In this document: positions 26,975 through 39,765 of the stretch, piece after piece | How positions within the stretch are numbered: the first letter of the stretch is position 1 | Layout of the letters: every line of letters starts with the position of its first letter | Source: Theropithecus gelada | Taxonomy: Eukaryota; Chordata; Mammalia; Primates; Cercopithecidae | Length of the DNA: 64,000 bases | NCBI RefSeq assembly: GCF_003255815.1 | Contig: NC_037673.1 | Coordinates: 10,371,006-10,435,005 of the forward strand | Reading direction: 5' to 3' | Notes under the pieces: model-generated | The model's database searches: none | Seen by the model: only the letters and a program-made list of their open reading frames with translations | What the model was told of the DNA's origin: nothing | Program-made: the position numbers and the translations under genes

Positions 26975-26990
26975 GTCCCATTGATGACAA

Positions 26991-29125
26991 CTGCCGTGGG
27001 ATGAATGCCGTTGCGGCGGTCATGCTGGGAGCTGCGGAGAGCTTACAACAAAAGCAGTGTCTCTCAAGGCGCTGCTTGCATCTTCCCCTCCACGCCTCTC
27101 AGTGCATTTGGAACTTGCTTACGCACTGGTATAACTCTTGAATCAGCTGCTCATTTCTGTGCCCTTGCACTCCCAGGTTCCTTCATTAACATTTTAAATA
27201 AGTGACTAAAAAATCTCCTCTGGAGGTTGTTTTGAAAGAAACAGGAAAAAGAAACACACACTACCTGGATTGCTTTGACTTATTTTTGAGCAACTCAGCT
27301 GAAAGCCGGTATTACATACACAGTTTCCTCAGGCTCACCCAGCCTGAATAAGACTTGATAAAAGGCACAGCCCTCGGCAGCAGGCAGTGCCAATGTGGAC
27401 AGTGTACACTAAGGTGTGTGTGTGTGCACAGGCGAGCACACATGTGTGTACTCATACACACAAATGAACTAAAGGGACACTGGGCTTTGTGCTGGCAAAG
27501 GTTACAATGCTGCTATAGCTTGGCTGTGGGCAGTGTCAGATGGAACTTGCTTTGATGGTGTGTTGTTCAGTGTACTCAGTGGGGTCTCACTGTCAGCATT
27601 CCGCCTGCTGTGGCACAGAACACGGCTAGGGTCATCATAGTCCAGGTTTTTATTGAAAGGCAGCGTTGACCCAGGCGGCTCATAGAGAACCCATTTGGCC
27701 AGCTCTGGGCCATCTCTCTGCCTCCGCCCTACCTTGGCTGCACAGAGGAACCCAAACCCAAGGGGCCCAGGCCCAAGAGGATTCTTTACCCCTGGAAGAG
27801 CTCCCCAGGAATTCAGCCTACAGCCCTTGACATTTGGCTGCAGGTTACCCTTAGAATCAACACCTTATCCTGAGGAAGCCCTGGTATTTCCCCAAGTCTG
27901 CCTATGTATTAGATACTCTAATCAATGCTAACACAGTTTGGTTTTTGAAGGAACTAGTTTTGTCATACTACTACACCCTTCTATTGTATTTAAATAAAAA
28001 GAAAAAAAAAAAAAACCACAAAACTTTCCATCCGGTAAAGCAATGGTCCGTGTTGGCCTGATGCTTTAAGAGGTTTGGGGAGGTAGGTATGGAGGCACCT
28101 TAACACCAGTTCTTTGAGTAAAAGTTCTGGTAGCTGGTTTAGAACTGCACAGCTATGGATACACCTGATGAAAACTGCAAAAGGCGATGACAGTCCCAGA
28201 AATATGACCAGCATCCCTGTGAGCCTTCGGGGCATCCGAAGGAATTTGAAACTTATACCCCATTCAGAGGAACTGTAAAAGCCAGTGTACTGGAATTGTC
28301 TTTGGTCTGCCTGGCATTTGGGGGTGTCCAAGGACCTGTGTTTTTAACAAAGATGACTTTATGGCCATTCTAAGGATTGAACAGATTCCTGCACAGGGTG
28401 CCAGGTTGCAGGTTAGGTCCTCTTAGTATAAGCTGTCTTTTTTTCTGAATGTAAACCTATTTGCATTGTCATTTCTAATAATCCATTAGGTTTCTGGATA
28501 TTGTAAAGATACTAAGTACAGATATAATTGTGTAAATTTCATAGTGTTTTATTTTGAGGTGAGAGTTTTGTTATAGTTTATAAAAGATATTTTCCTATTC
28601 AGACCTCAGGGCTATTTGGGAACCTACAAATAAATGTGATTCCCAGCAGCTTCAATTTTTGATATTCAAAAAGTTAATAATCTTTAAGCTAAATATAATG
28701 TGATATTAGTCAGAAAAAAATGTTTTTCCCTTTTAACTTCTAACAAATTATGTACTAATGTTTAAAAAAATATGGAAAAAATGGGATAATGTAAAAATGT
28801 GGGAGAATTGTAGCTAAAGAATAAAAAATCACTTGTTAAAACACATTCTTATGGTCCAAATGTGTGATATTTGAATAAACTTAAGTGTGTATAAATTAGA
28901 GAGTGATACAGTGAACTATACCAGGATTTTTTCATGTCACTCCCTTCTTTTCATTGAAATAGACATGCACCTTCTTATTGTGACAAACTTTCACTTTATT
29001 TTTCAAAGATAATATTTAAAAATTGTGAGTTCCCCACAAATAGTTTGTCACATGTTCAGATGATCTCATTACAATCCGCCTCTTCTCAGAAGAACCCACT
29101 GGCAGGTGGGCATCCTTCAGGGGTG
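26991..29125. other. Intergenic sequence, AT-rich from 28.4 kb
   Basis: No gene is recognised. 27410-27470 is TG/CA-rich, 28000-28015 is an A-rich run, and 28430-29090 is strongly AT-rich with several AATAAA-like words (about 28630, 28870), which leaves room for a longer ANKRD33B 3' UTR. A minus-strand open stretch at 27990-28331 has no recognisable domain. Confidence 0.4.
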
Positions 29126-29129
29126 TTGC

Positions 29130-30560
<1,431 letters not shown>

Positions 30561-32400
30561 ACATATAGGTACTTTGTTTCCCTTTAGCTGAAAGACATGT
30601 ACATGTGTACACAACTCACCTAGGTTGTATCTGATGGGACTGAAAACAACCAGCCCCTATTTATTTGGGAAGCTCCGTTTTGAATGTAGGAAATTGGAAG
30701 TCTCAATCATTAAATATCATAATCCTATGTGATTATTAAGGGTCTAAGTAGGGAATAAAATGTTATCTATGAACCTTTGTCCTAGGGGGAGATTGTTATG
30801 GGAGATTATTTGTGCTCATTTGTGAAAGAGCCAGTGTGCCTGTGTGTTGGGTGAAATATGATTGAAAAGGAAGGTAACACACAAGGGAGGATCCCCATAG
30901 GAAATCCAGAGAACTGGGATGGGAAAAGGGAAATGGGGTTGGGGAGGGCTAGGAGAAAGGTGGTCTTGTCTCCTTCATCTTCCTGACTGGAGATACTGGG
31001 GGGCACGTGCGCTAAGTTCTTTCCTGTGGAAGAGAGGAGCACCTTCCCAGGGAGCTCACCCAGTCCAGCTGCCTCGCGGCTGTGTCTGCCCACGCTGGGC
31101 TGAAGCGGTCAAGAATGTCCGCTGAGGATTTTACACATAGCCCCTTGTGCTCCTCCTTCACCAAGACCCTTTACGTGGTCTTTGCTCCCAGCAGGTCATG
31201 CCTGCCATTTTCCTTGATGATGTCCAGGCTGGTTTCCATCCAGGGACATGAAAGGTGGCCCCAAAGCTTCCAGTCTGATGACAGCTTTGATGTGCAAATT
31301 GCTCAGGCAGAAATTGTCAGCTTGCCAGCCAGGGGCTTCCCAGACCTGAGGGGTCACTGTTCCCCCAGCAGTGTGGCCTGGGCAGGAGTGGGGAAGGGGT
31401 AACAGCCCCCGGGCAGGACGGCCGCCACTGCCATACCCCTCACATCGCCTGTACTTCCAGCCTTATGCTGCCTAAGCCCTTTACTGCTCTCCCTTAAAAA
31501 GCCAACAGAAACCTAGCAAAAGGTTAATAGGTTCTTTTGGGTAAAAATAATTAAAATACATCAATCCAACTCAAAAGCACCTTGATATTCCAAAAGCAGT
31601 ATTTTTAAAACAAGGAAGAAATCGGTCAGCCGCAAGGAAAAGACTTCACCATTTTGTCAACTCTTATGTAAGAAAAGCCTTATTAATCCCCACAGCCTAG
31701 GTGAGAAGCTAGACCCGGAGGCCCCTCTCTGGGCCGTGGGAGACAGGAGGGTTCGGGTGCATGAACTGTGCGGGGAAGCCGGTGCCCTGTACTGAAAAAC
31801 GCTGTGGAATGTCCTCACTCCCAGTGCAAGGGGGTACCTGGGGAAGCCACGCTCCAGCTCCAGCCTGGGCTAAAGATGGCTGGTCTGTGTCCTGCCAAAA
31901 GGGCCTGCCTTAGTGTCAGCCCTGAGCACCCCAATGCCCCTTCACCCCGTGACAGGGGCCCTGACCTGCTCGTAGTCCACGGTGACCATTTGAAGGGATG
32001 AGAAGTCCTGCCTCGCCAAGCCCCATCTGAAAGGGCCTCCCAGGTGCACACGAGCTTCTCCTGGCTTGATTTAAGCCCACAATGTCTGTTGGAGGGTGAG
32101 AGGGGGCAGGTGGGGTGGTAGAACCATGGCCACCTGCGCTTCCTCCCCCTGCTTTGCAGGTGCTGCCCCTGAGGGTCTCCTCCACGTGCCCAGCCCCAGG
32201 CTGTGTTCCTCTAACTCCACACGCTGGTCCTCATTGTGGACTCAGGGCCAGGGGGCCCTTGAGACGTTGCAGCAACTCTCATCTTCTCGGTGATGAACCG
32301 CAGTTACCTGCACCGTGGTTCTCCGTGGGCGGTCCCCGGACCAGTAACATCAGCATCACCTGGAAAATTGTAGCAACGCAGGTTCTCCAGCCCCACCTGT
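30561..32400. other. Intergenic sequence, no gene recognised
   Basis: About 1.8 kb. GC-moderate sequence at 30900-31450 and 31720-32300 contains overlapping short open frames on both strands, none with a known domain. Nothing else is supported. Confidence 0.4.
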
Positions 32401-32404
32401 ATGC

Positions 32405-32842
32405 CTTTCTTCGAGTTGCCTTAGCCAATTACCACAAACGTGGATAGCTTGAAATAAATGTATTCTCTCAAAGCTTTGGAGGCCAGAAGTTCAAGGTCAC
32501 GTGATGTTGTCAGGGCCGCACTCCCCCTGAAGGCTCTGGGGGAATTCCCTCCCACCTCCTCCAGCCTCTGGCGGCTGCTGGCGACCCTTGGTATTCCTTA
32601 GCTTGTAGCAGCATCGCTCTAGTTTCTGGCATCACGAGGCCATCTTCTTTGTGTGTGTGTCCAAATGTTCCTCTTTCTATAAGACCACCAGCCATTGGCT
32701 CATCGCTACCCTCATCCAGTGCAACCTCATCTTAACTTGCTTGTATGTACAGAGACCCTATTTCCAAATAAGGTCACATTCACAGGGACATGGGTTAGAA
32801 CTTGAACATATTTTGGGGGGGACACAATGAAACCCACGCCAC
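32405..32842 (-). mobile_element. MLT1-type MaLR LTR, antisense
   Basis: Antisense order is clear: 'accacaaacgtggatagcttgaaataaatgtattctctcaaag', 'ggaggccagaagttcaaggtcac', 'ttccttagcttgtagcagcatc', 'ctatttccaaataaggtcacattcac', 'attttgggggggacacaatgaaaccc'. Solo, non-coding LTR relic. Confidence 0.85.
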
Positions 32843-33234
32843 TACCACAGACTATTGAGTCAGGATGCTGAGAGCCTGGAAGGGCCCTCGCCCCACCACC
32901 CTGGCCAGCTGCAAATCTGATGGCAACTTCTCCATCTGTGTGAGGGAGACATTTCCACCCCGGGGCATCGGGATGGCTGCACAGCCAACACCCGACACTG
33001 GACACACTCAATCAACAGTGGTGCATTTATCACACGCACTCACAGCCCGGGAGGAGGCCACTGCCTGTCAGACCACAGGGGGAACAGCGTAAACAACCAG
33101 GGCCTGGGCGAGGCAGGCTCTGTGGTATCGAGAAGGTGGGGTGCCCCCACCCCATCTCCACAGGAAGATACAATCGGCTTGTTAGGAACATTGCAGGGGC
33201 TGGTGGGCCATGGAAGCCGCTCTGTAGGGGTAGC

Positions 33235-33375
33235 AGGACTGCATCTGGTCCGGTGACAGGAGGGCAGGTTGGCTGAGGGCTGTATCCACGGCAGCAGAGC
33301 AGTACAGGACTGCATCTGGTCCGGTGACAGGAGGGCAGGTTGGCTGGGGGCCGTATCCACGGCAGCAGAGCAGGG
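33235..33375 (+). repeat. 71-bp tandem duplication (two copies)
   Basis: The block starting 'aggactgcatctggtccggt' occurs at 33235 and again at 33306, with only a few differences ('gagggctg' versus 'gggggccg'). High identity implies a recent local duplication. Confidence 0.95.
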
Positions 33376-34019
33376 AGCACAGCGCATGGTTGGACCACTC
33401 CGTTCTCTCCTGGGTTCACCCAGTGTCAGGAGCAAAACATCTTGAATTTTAATTTCAGGCTTTATATTGTATTATTTGTGAAATAGACCTCAAATCGTTC
33501 ACCCGTTCTCTGCTACCAGCCTAACCTGAGCTACCATCACACCTCCCTGACAACGGCCTCATTACACGTTCGTTCCCCGCAAATCCATCCTTCCCCCAAT
33601 GGGCAGAGGATCTGTTGAGGGTATGGATGGGATCCTGCCGCTGTCCTGCTCAAAACCTGCCAGCAGTCTTTGGTTGCACCTAGAAAAGCCACCCAGCCCC
33701 TGGCCCATGGCCTGGAGGCCCATGGGGTGTGAACTACCTGCTTGTTCCTCTTCCTGCTTTCCCTGCTCGGCCTTCAGCCCAGTGTCATTGCTCAGGTCCT
33801 TGCCGGACCCCCAGCTAAATTTAGCTCCCCTTGAAGTGCACTGCCCCCTGTCACTCTCCTCTTTCCTGTATGGCATTTTCTCTACTCTTCTGCCTGGAGT
33901 CCATTCCCCATGATGCGTCCGTCCCAGCACCTAAACTGGGTTTGGCCCACGGGAGTTGCTACCTGGTATTTGTGAGCTGACAGAGAGGAGAGCCGGGGCC
34001 ACGTTTTGACCTGGGCAGC

Positions 34020-34190
34020 GGCAGCCTGGACCTCGGAGTCACGGCATGGCCTGTGGGTCAACCCTGTCTGCATTGGCCGTGGGGCGTGGGCATGTTATTT
34101 AATTTCCCATGCCCAGGGTCCTCATTTGTAAAGTGGGGATTGTAGGGTTTGCATAACAATTTAATTAAATGACAGAAATTCGACTCAGAT
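34020..34190 (+). mobile_element. MIR relic, sense
   Basis: 'ggtcctcatttgtaaagtggggattgtagggtttgcataacaatttaattaaatgac' matches MIR core plus 3' part; the upstream part is diverged. Confidence 0.65.
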
Positions 34191-35408
34191 CTTTAACGAG
34201 GCTGCTGCAGAGTTGGAGGTCACTGAAAGGTGGTTTCCTGTCTTCCTCTGTCCTGCTTCAAACTAAATAACAGATGGCTACAAAACCCAGGACCACCCAG
34301 GGTCATCTTCCCGAGGGTCAGTCACTGAGGCTGCAGGTGAGGTAGGGCAGTTTTAACCCAACCCCACCCCTGTTTGCCATGCCCACCGGCTCACTTTCCA
34401 TCAGCTCTAAGTTTCTTGACTATTCAGGGCCCACAGCCGTGGCTGCCTGGGCTTTTCCATTCCTGAGACTAAAATAATGTTCACAGCTGGAACCTGACCA
34501 AACCCACCCAGTGACCCCAGATGAAAGCCCCCTGCACCCCACAGAGAGGCAGGAGCGGAGAGAGGGCCCCCAGTCACTCCGCGCTCCAGGGCCCAGGGCC
34601 CAGCTGGGGTTTCCAGCTCCCTTGTTGGCACCTGTTCCCCTCTGCATCTCTGGCAGTGACTCATTCCCAGAGCTGCCTTCCTGGGAGAGGAGCAGGAGCT
34701 GGAGGAGGCCAGAAGCGAGGCTCAGGGCCGTGGTCCACCTCCTCCATTGTGCCCAGGGGTCAGAAAAGTGACCTGCCGCCAGGGGGCTGCCTATTGGCCT
34801 GTGGGAGGTGGCTGTCCTCCCAAATGCTGCAGGACATTGCTGATTAGCCTGCTTCAATGAGGGCATTGTTTGACTAGGGACATATTAAATGACAATGGAA
34901 ACAAGCGAAATCAGCCCTCCAGGAGACAGCAACGCGGAAAGTACCTGCTCCATTAGGCTTGGCTTGGCTCTCCTCCCAGAAAAGCAGACTGGACGAAGGC
35001 ACTGTGCCAGCTTAATGAAACCCAGCAGCAGTCCGCATATTCTAGGCTGTGTGGGGAGGGGGCTTTGGGGCAGAGGCGGGGTTCCAGCCCTGGCTACACA
35101 GTTTCTCCAGCCTTGGATGCATACTCTTTGTGTGACTCTGACAGGGTGTTACGTCCTAGAGAAGAGCGAATTTCTGAATTCGCTGCAAACCCTGCCTGGG
35201 CCAGTCCTGGACAGAACGATGCTGGGGGCCACTCTGAGCATAGACTCTGTGCCCATCACCTTGACTGACAGTCCTCAGGAGTTCTCCATCTCTGCCTCCA
35301 CACTCTCCCAGTGATCAGGAACAGTTCCCCAAACTCCGCCACCCCCCAGCGATTCTTGATGGAAGGTAGATCAGCATAATACAGCCTGCAGTGGGGTGTG
35401 TTTTAAAG
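34191..35408. other. Intergenic sequence, no element recognised
   Basis: GC-moderate unique-looking DNA with overlapping open frames on both strands (for example 34420-34866 minus and 34889-35314 plus) but no recognisable domains or splice context. Confidence 0.4.
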
Positions 35409-35737
35409 CAGGGGCCCCAACCCCTGGACCAAGGCCACACAGTAGGAGGTGAGCAGCGGGTGGGCGAGCATTACCGCCTGGGCTCCGCCTCCTGTCAGAT
35501 CAGCGGTGGCATTAGATTCTCATAGGAGCGTGAACCCTATTGTGAACTGCACATGCGAGAGATCTAGGTCTCACACTCCTTATGAGAATCTAGTACCTGC
35601 CTCATGATCTGAGGGGGAACAGTTTCCTTCTGAAACCATCTGCTGCCCCCTCTCTGGCCACCCACCCACTCCCAGTCATTGGAAAAATTTTTTTTCACGA
35701 AACCAGTTCCTGGTGTCGAAAAGGTTGGGGACTGTTG
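35409..35737 (-). mobile_element. MER1-type hAT-Charlie MITE
   Basis: Imperfect terminal inverted repeats: 'caggggccccaacccctgg' at the left and 'aaggttggggactgttg' at the right. The internal sequence is typical ('aggtgagcagcgggtgggcgagcattaccgcc', 'tctcataggagcgtgaaccc'). Both flanks are TTTAAA-rich, compatible with a degraded 8-bp target duplication. About 330 bp, the usual MER1B length. The strand call is arbitrary because the element is nearly palindromic at its ends. Confidence 0.85.
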
Positions 35738-36735
35738 TTTAAAATCCTTCTGAATGATCACGCCTTCCATTATAGGTCTCCAGGAGAATCAGGCCACAGC
35801 TCTTTGCCCCAGGCCCTGTGTGAGCCCTGGCTCTGGTGCACTGCCTTACACCGTGCATGGCCTTCCAGCTGGTGAAGAGATACCCCCGCTCCTTGCCCCT
35901 AGGGCCATGCTGTCATCATGGTCTGGAAGACCCCGTGGTGTCCTCAGTACCAGCAACAGCGTCCCAGACCATCTGGGCCCAAATCTTTCCAATCCTGGTA
36001 AGAATAGGCGAGCAGCCCCCAGGAGAAGCCCCCCGTTTCTCCCAGAGCCTAGAGTAAGGCGTGGTGAAGAGGCCTGGCCTGGGGCCTTCTGAGAGGAGGG
36101 GACCCCTCCGGGGTGGATGGTGTCCCTAATCTGCTCTCCCACCGTCCAGCCACTTGGAACGAGGAGAAAAGCTAGGGCGACAGGAAACGTGGGCCTTCTG
36201 TGAAACGGTGGAGCCTCTCCTCTCGGCCCTTCACCCTGCAGGTGGCACCCAACTGCAGCCCATGCTGGCATCCTCATGGCTAGAGCTCCAGCAAGCATGG
36301 CCTGCTACTGCCTCTAGACTGCAGAACGCAGCCAATAGATGAAGGATTTCATTATGTCCAGCTTGTTTTCTCATCTCCAAGCAAGGAAAAATCATGCCGC
36401 TTTTATAAAGAAATTAAGGACATATGGGAAGCTTCAGAAAATCAGGGCTGAGAAAGGCATGTGACAGCCTGCTCAGACACAACACACTGCCCCTGTATTT
36501 CTGACCAATGGAACAGTATGCAAGGGGGTCTTATTCGAGACTCTCTGCCCAGACTGAGCACAGAGCGTGGCGTGCCCCTGACCCTTGGGCAGCTACTGCT
36601 CCTCCAAGAGAAGGGCCTCGGCCAGAGGCAGCTGCATAAAGAAATGGGGCTGAGGTGGCTACGGAGCCATCTGATGCCTGTGTCTGCATCTGTTTCCCAA
36701 AAAGGTTATGGGTGCACAAGGCACCCCGACTGTAA
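35738..36735. other. Intergenic sequence, no element recognised
   Basis: About 1 kb with overlapping chance open frames, including 35846-36298 minus (150 codons). No domain recognised. Confidence 0.4.
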
Positions 36736-36744
36736 GGTTTCAGG

Positions 36745-37600
36745 ACACAGTTTCCAAGTCTGCCCTCACTTCTGACAGCAACTGCAAGCTTGGAGGGTTC
36801 CCCAAGCTACCTCCCACTTTAAGAGTTTGCTAAAAGGATTCACAGAACTCAGTGAAAGCTATTATAGTCATTGAATACAGGGCAAGGGCACCAACAGAAA
36901 TGAGCCAAAGGCAGAGAAGCATGGGGCAGTCAGGGAGGGTCTGAAATGTGAAACTTCCACTGTCCTAAGGATGCGTCGCCCTCCTGCCAATGATGCGTGG
37001 CAAATGATGGAGTACTGTCAACCAAGGAAGCTTGCCAGAGCTTCAGTGTGCAGAATTTTTATTGGGGCCTCACTACACAAGCATGAACAAATGATTGATT
37101 GATCACATACATAAGTGAAATCAGGCACTAAGGCCACCTATATATTGTGTAACTCAAAGCCACCATGGTTGGTCTTTCCTGCATGGCCAGCTCTTATCCT
37201 GAGACTGTCAGATGTGGCTGACTCTATGCTAAGGTTCCATGTGGCCAGCCTTTGCCACCAACAAAGACATTCCTATCAGGTATGCCATCAGTCACCTCCT
37301 AGAGCTGAGGGAAATGGCCAGACCTCTCTGTGGGCAAGGCCACATTTTTTCCTATGTACCTGGCTCTGGGCTGCACTGGTACAAATCCCAAGAGGCCCAC
37401 TGACATCCATGTAGACATACTTGATACTGGGTCTAATTGTATCACAGGGTCATGCCGTGAGAACAGACACATAGAAAATGGCAGAACCTCAAAGGCAATC
37501 AGGAGCCTGGCTTCCACAGCCAGTGATGCAGAGCTTACCCAACGAAGGTTTTAACCTTCGGTGAAGGATGAGTCAGTCACAACAGGCCCCACCCAAGGGG
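36745..37600 (-). mobile_element. Probable old LTR (ERVL/MaLR-like), antisense
   Basis: Phrases such as 'ggattcacagaactcagtgaaagctattatag', 'tttttattggggcctcactacacaagcatgaac' and 'caccatggttggtctttcctgcatggccag' resemble a dispersed human LTR read in antisense. Ends are not sharp. The family is not assigned. Confidence 0.5.
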
Positions 37601-37828
37601 ACAACTTCACCAACTCCCCTGCTGGGCACCCATGCTCCCTCTGGGGCCTCAACCTTGACCTTTAGTCTCTGTATGTTTTCTTCCCTCCTTTTCCCCACAC
37701 ATCCTTGGAGATCCTTTCTGTTGTCCACAACTTGAATGCTGACTTAGCACAATTGAACCAATAATTGGCTAAGTGGGTTATTTTCTGTTGCTCCAGTGTG
37801 CTCTGTCTTGAAAGTGGGCTCTGCTCTA

Positions 37829-38119
37829 TTTTTTTGGAGACAGGGTCTGGCTCTGTCACTCAGGCTGGAGTGCAGTGTTGGGGATCTTGGCTCACTGCAG
37901 CCTCAACCTCCCAGGCTCAAGCAATCCTCCCATCTCAGCCACCCAACTAGCTGAGACTATGGGTGTGTGCTACCATGCCTGGCTAGTTTTTGTATTTTTT
38001 GTGGAGATGGGGTTTCATCATGTTTCCCAGGCAGGTCTTGAATGTCTGGGCTCAACTGATCCTCCCACCTTGGCCTCCCAAAGTGCTAGGATTACAGGTG
38101 TGAGCCATTACGTCTGGTT
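37829..38119 (-). mobile_element. Alu SINE (AluJ-like), antisense
   Basis: 'tttttttggagacagggtctggctctgtc' to 'gagccattacgtctggttgg', diverged, both arms. Confidence 0.92.
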
Positions 38120-38348
38120 GGCCTCTGCTCTTCTGAGCTCACAGCTTCACAGGGAAGCTACTGAAAGGTATTGAAGAGTAGTGTCTCTTCCTTTGTTCAA
38201 GGGAAAACCCATTCTGGCTCGGCCATTGTGAGCATATGTACCAGGTCAGGTTTACCTGCATATCACAGAAAATCCAGTAATCATCATTGTCACTGTCACT
38301 GTCATCATCATCATGATCATGGCCTATACTTATAAAAGTGCCTACCAT

Positions 38349-38380
38349 AGTAGGACCCCAAGAGTTAGAGGAACAGCTAG
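38349..38380 (+). repeat. Inverted repeat, left arm (32 bp perfect)
   Basis: This 32-bp segment, beginning AGTAGGACCCC and ending GAACAGCTAG, is the exact reverse complement of 39472-39503. Similarity continues for about 12 bp further right with a few mismatches. Confidence 0.95.
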
Positions 38381-38399
38381 GTCCTCTGATTGCCAGTCA

Positions 38400-38545
38400 C
38401 GTAACAATGCTGTAACATAGAGACCATTTCATGCTTGTTTTACAGATGGGGAAACAGATACAGAGAGGTCAAGTAACCTATCCAAGGTCTTGATGCTAGT
38501 GAGTGAAGGTGCTGAGATATAACCCAGGGTGTTCAGCCTCAAAAT
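38400..38545 (-). mobile_element. MIR relic, antisense
   Basis: 'tgttttacagatggggaaacagatacagagaggtcaagtaacctatccaaggtcttgatgctagtgagtg' is a well-preserved antisense MIR core. Confidence 0.85.
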
Positions 38546-39470
38546 CTGTACTCCGAACTTTTCTGTTACAACCAAGAAAATAGTGGCTTAAATACTTAAG
38601 GGTTTGTGTCCCCATAAGCAAAGTCCAGAGAGGCAGACTGGGGTGATCATGGTGGTGCCACTGTCATCAGGGACCCAGGCTCCTTCTGTTCAGTCATCCT
38701 TGGAAGGAGCTGGCATTACCTCATTGCCTCATGATCCAAAGTAGCTGCTAGAGGACAAGCCATCACACCTGTTTTCCAGGCAGGAGGAAGAAGTGAGGGG
38801 GAAAAACAGGCAAATCTTCTGGATGAGACAACTCCTTTTAAGATACCATCCTCTTACATAGCCTATTGATTAGAATTCAGTCATGAGCCGCACTTACCTG
38901 CTAGGTTGGAAAATGGAGCAGTAGAACTGGGCCAATTGCTGGCATGTATATAACGGAGCTCCAGTCCAAAGACAGAGGGAAGAATGGACACTGGGAAGCA
39001 ACTTGGCAGCAAAGCCAAGAAAGTCAGTTTCTTAATTGTGTTTTCTTCCCTGAAACGTCTCCTGTGGGGCAAGAGGGAGGCGGCCCTATCCTTTTTTCTG
39101 ATTTTTGGAGCTCTACACCATTCTAGACCTGCTCGCCCCATAGGACTTTCTCTTACAGTTCCCTGTTCTAGGACCCCTGAAGACCAGCCCTGCAATGTGT
39201 GCATAGGGGGTCCTATTTGGTACTGAGAGAGACAGGGTCTAGACCATAGAGTTGGATTTCTGTACAGTGAAAGCAGGACTTAAGTCTGATCTTTAAAGAT
39301 TTCCTCCTTTTCATGATATGGCCCACTGTCATTGTCATTGTTATCATTGACAATGATGACATCTCTTCAAGATTAATAGGTTTCAGACTTACAGTGTTAC
39401 CATCCTGGGAGCAGGACCTAGACACCTGTGAGGCCCCAATTATTGACCTAAATGGTTGACAATTGGAGGA
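38546..39470. other. Intergenic sequence between MIR and inverted-repeat arm
   Basis: About 900 bp of unique-looking DNA. A short imperfect palindrome built from GTCATTG/CAATGAC words lies at about 39328-39363. No gene recognised. Confidence 0.4.
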
Positions 39471-39471
39471 T

Positions 39472-39503
39472 CTAGCTGTTCCTCTAACTCTTGGGGTCCT
39501 ACT
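39472..39503 (-). repeat. Inverted repeat, right arm (32 bp perfect)
   Basis: Reverse complement of 38349-38380, 1,123 bp away start to start. See the finding on this pair. Confidence 0.95.
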
Positions 39504-39599
39504 TTTACCTGAATGATGGACTGATTGGTTCAATCAATTAAAAATGTGTGAAAATGACAGTGGAGCTTCCTGCTCTTTAGAAGTTTGTGGTAGAAATCA

Positions 39600-39765
39600 T
39601 AGCTGTCATATTGATCTTAGCTTTGCCACCCTACTAGCTATGTGATTGAAGTACATTATTTTACCGCACTAAGCCTCAGTTTCCTTATCTCTAAAACAGC
39701 AATGATAAAAATGTCTACCAGTAGGATTGTTATGAGCATCTAGCACATAGTAAGTGTTCAATAAA
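39600..39765 (+). mobile_element. MIR SINE relic, sense, at head of a GAT satellite
   Basis: 'agctttgccaccctactagctatgtgattg', 'ctcagtttccttatctctaaaacagcaatg' and 'catctagcacatagtaagtgttcaataaatgtg' run the length of MIR. The satellite starts exactly where the MIR 3' end stops. Confidence 0.9.

Larger units (their letters stand above)
21120..26990 (+). other. ANKRD33B: ANKRD33B 3' untranslated region (inferred extent)
   Basis: Continuous with the stop codon and followed by AT-rich then mixed sequence with no Alu for nearly 6 kb, unusual in this Alu-dense window. I infer a long 3' UTR ending about 15-25 nt after the AATAAA at 26969. A shorter form could use AATAAA at 25843-25848, and a longer one could reach an AATAAA at about 28630. 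A 17-T run (about 21385-21400), a dispersed 70-bp duplication and a 29-bp tandem duplication lie inside. The true end needs transcript data. Confidence 0.55.

Noticed and set aside
28430..29100. AT-rich block as the true end of the ANKRD33B 3' UTR
   Set aside because: It contains AATAAA words, but nothing in the sequence links it to the transcript more strongly than the 26969 signal. It cannot be excluded.
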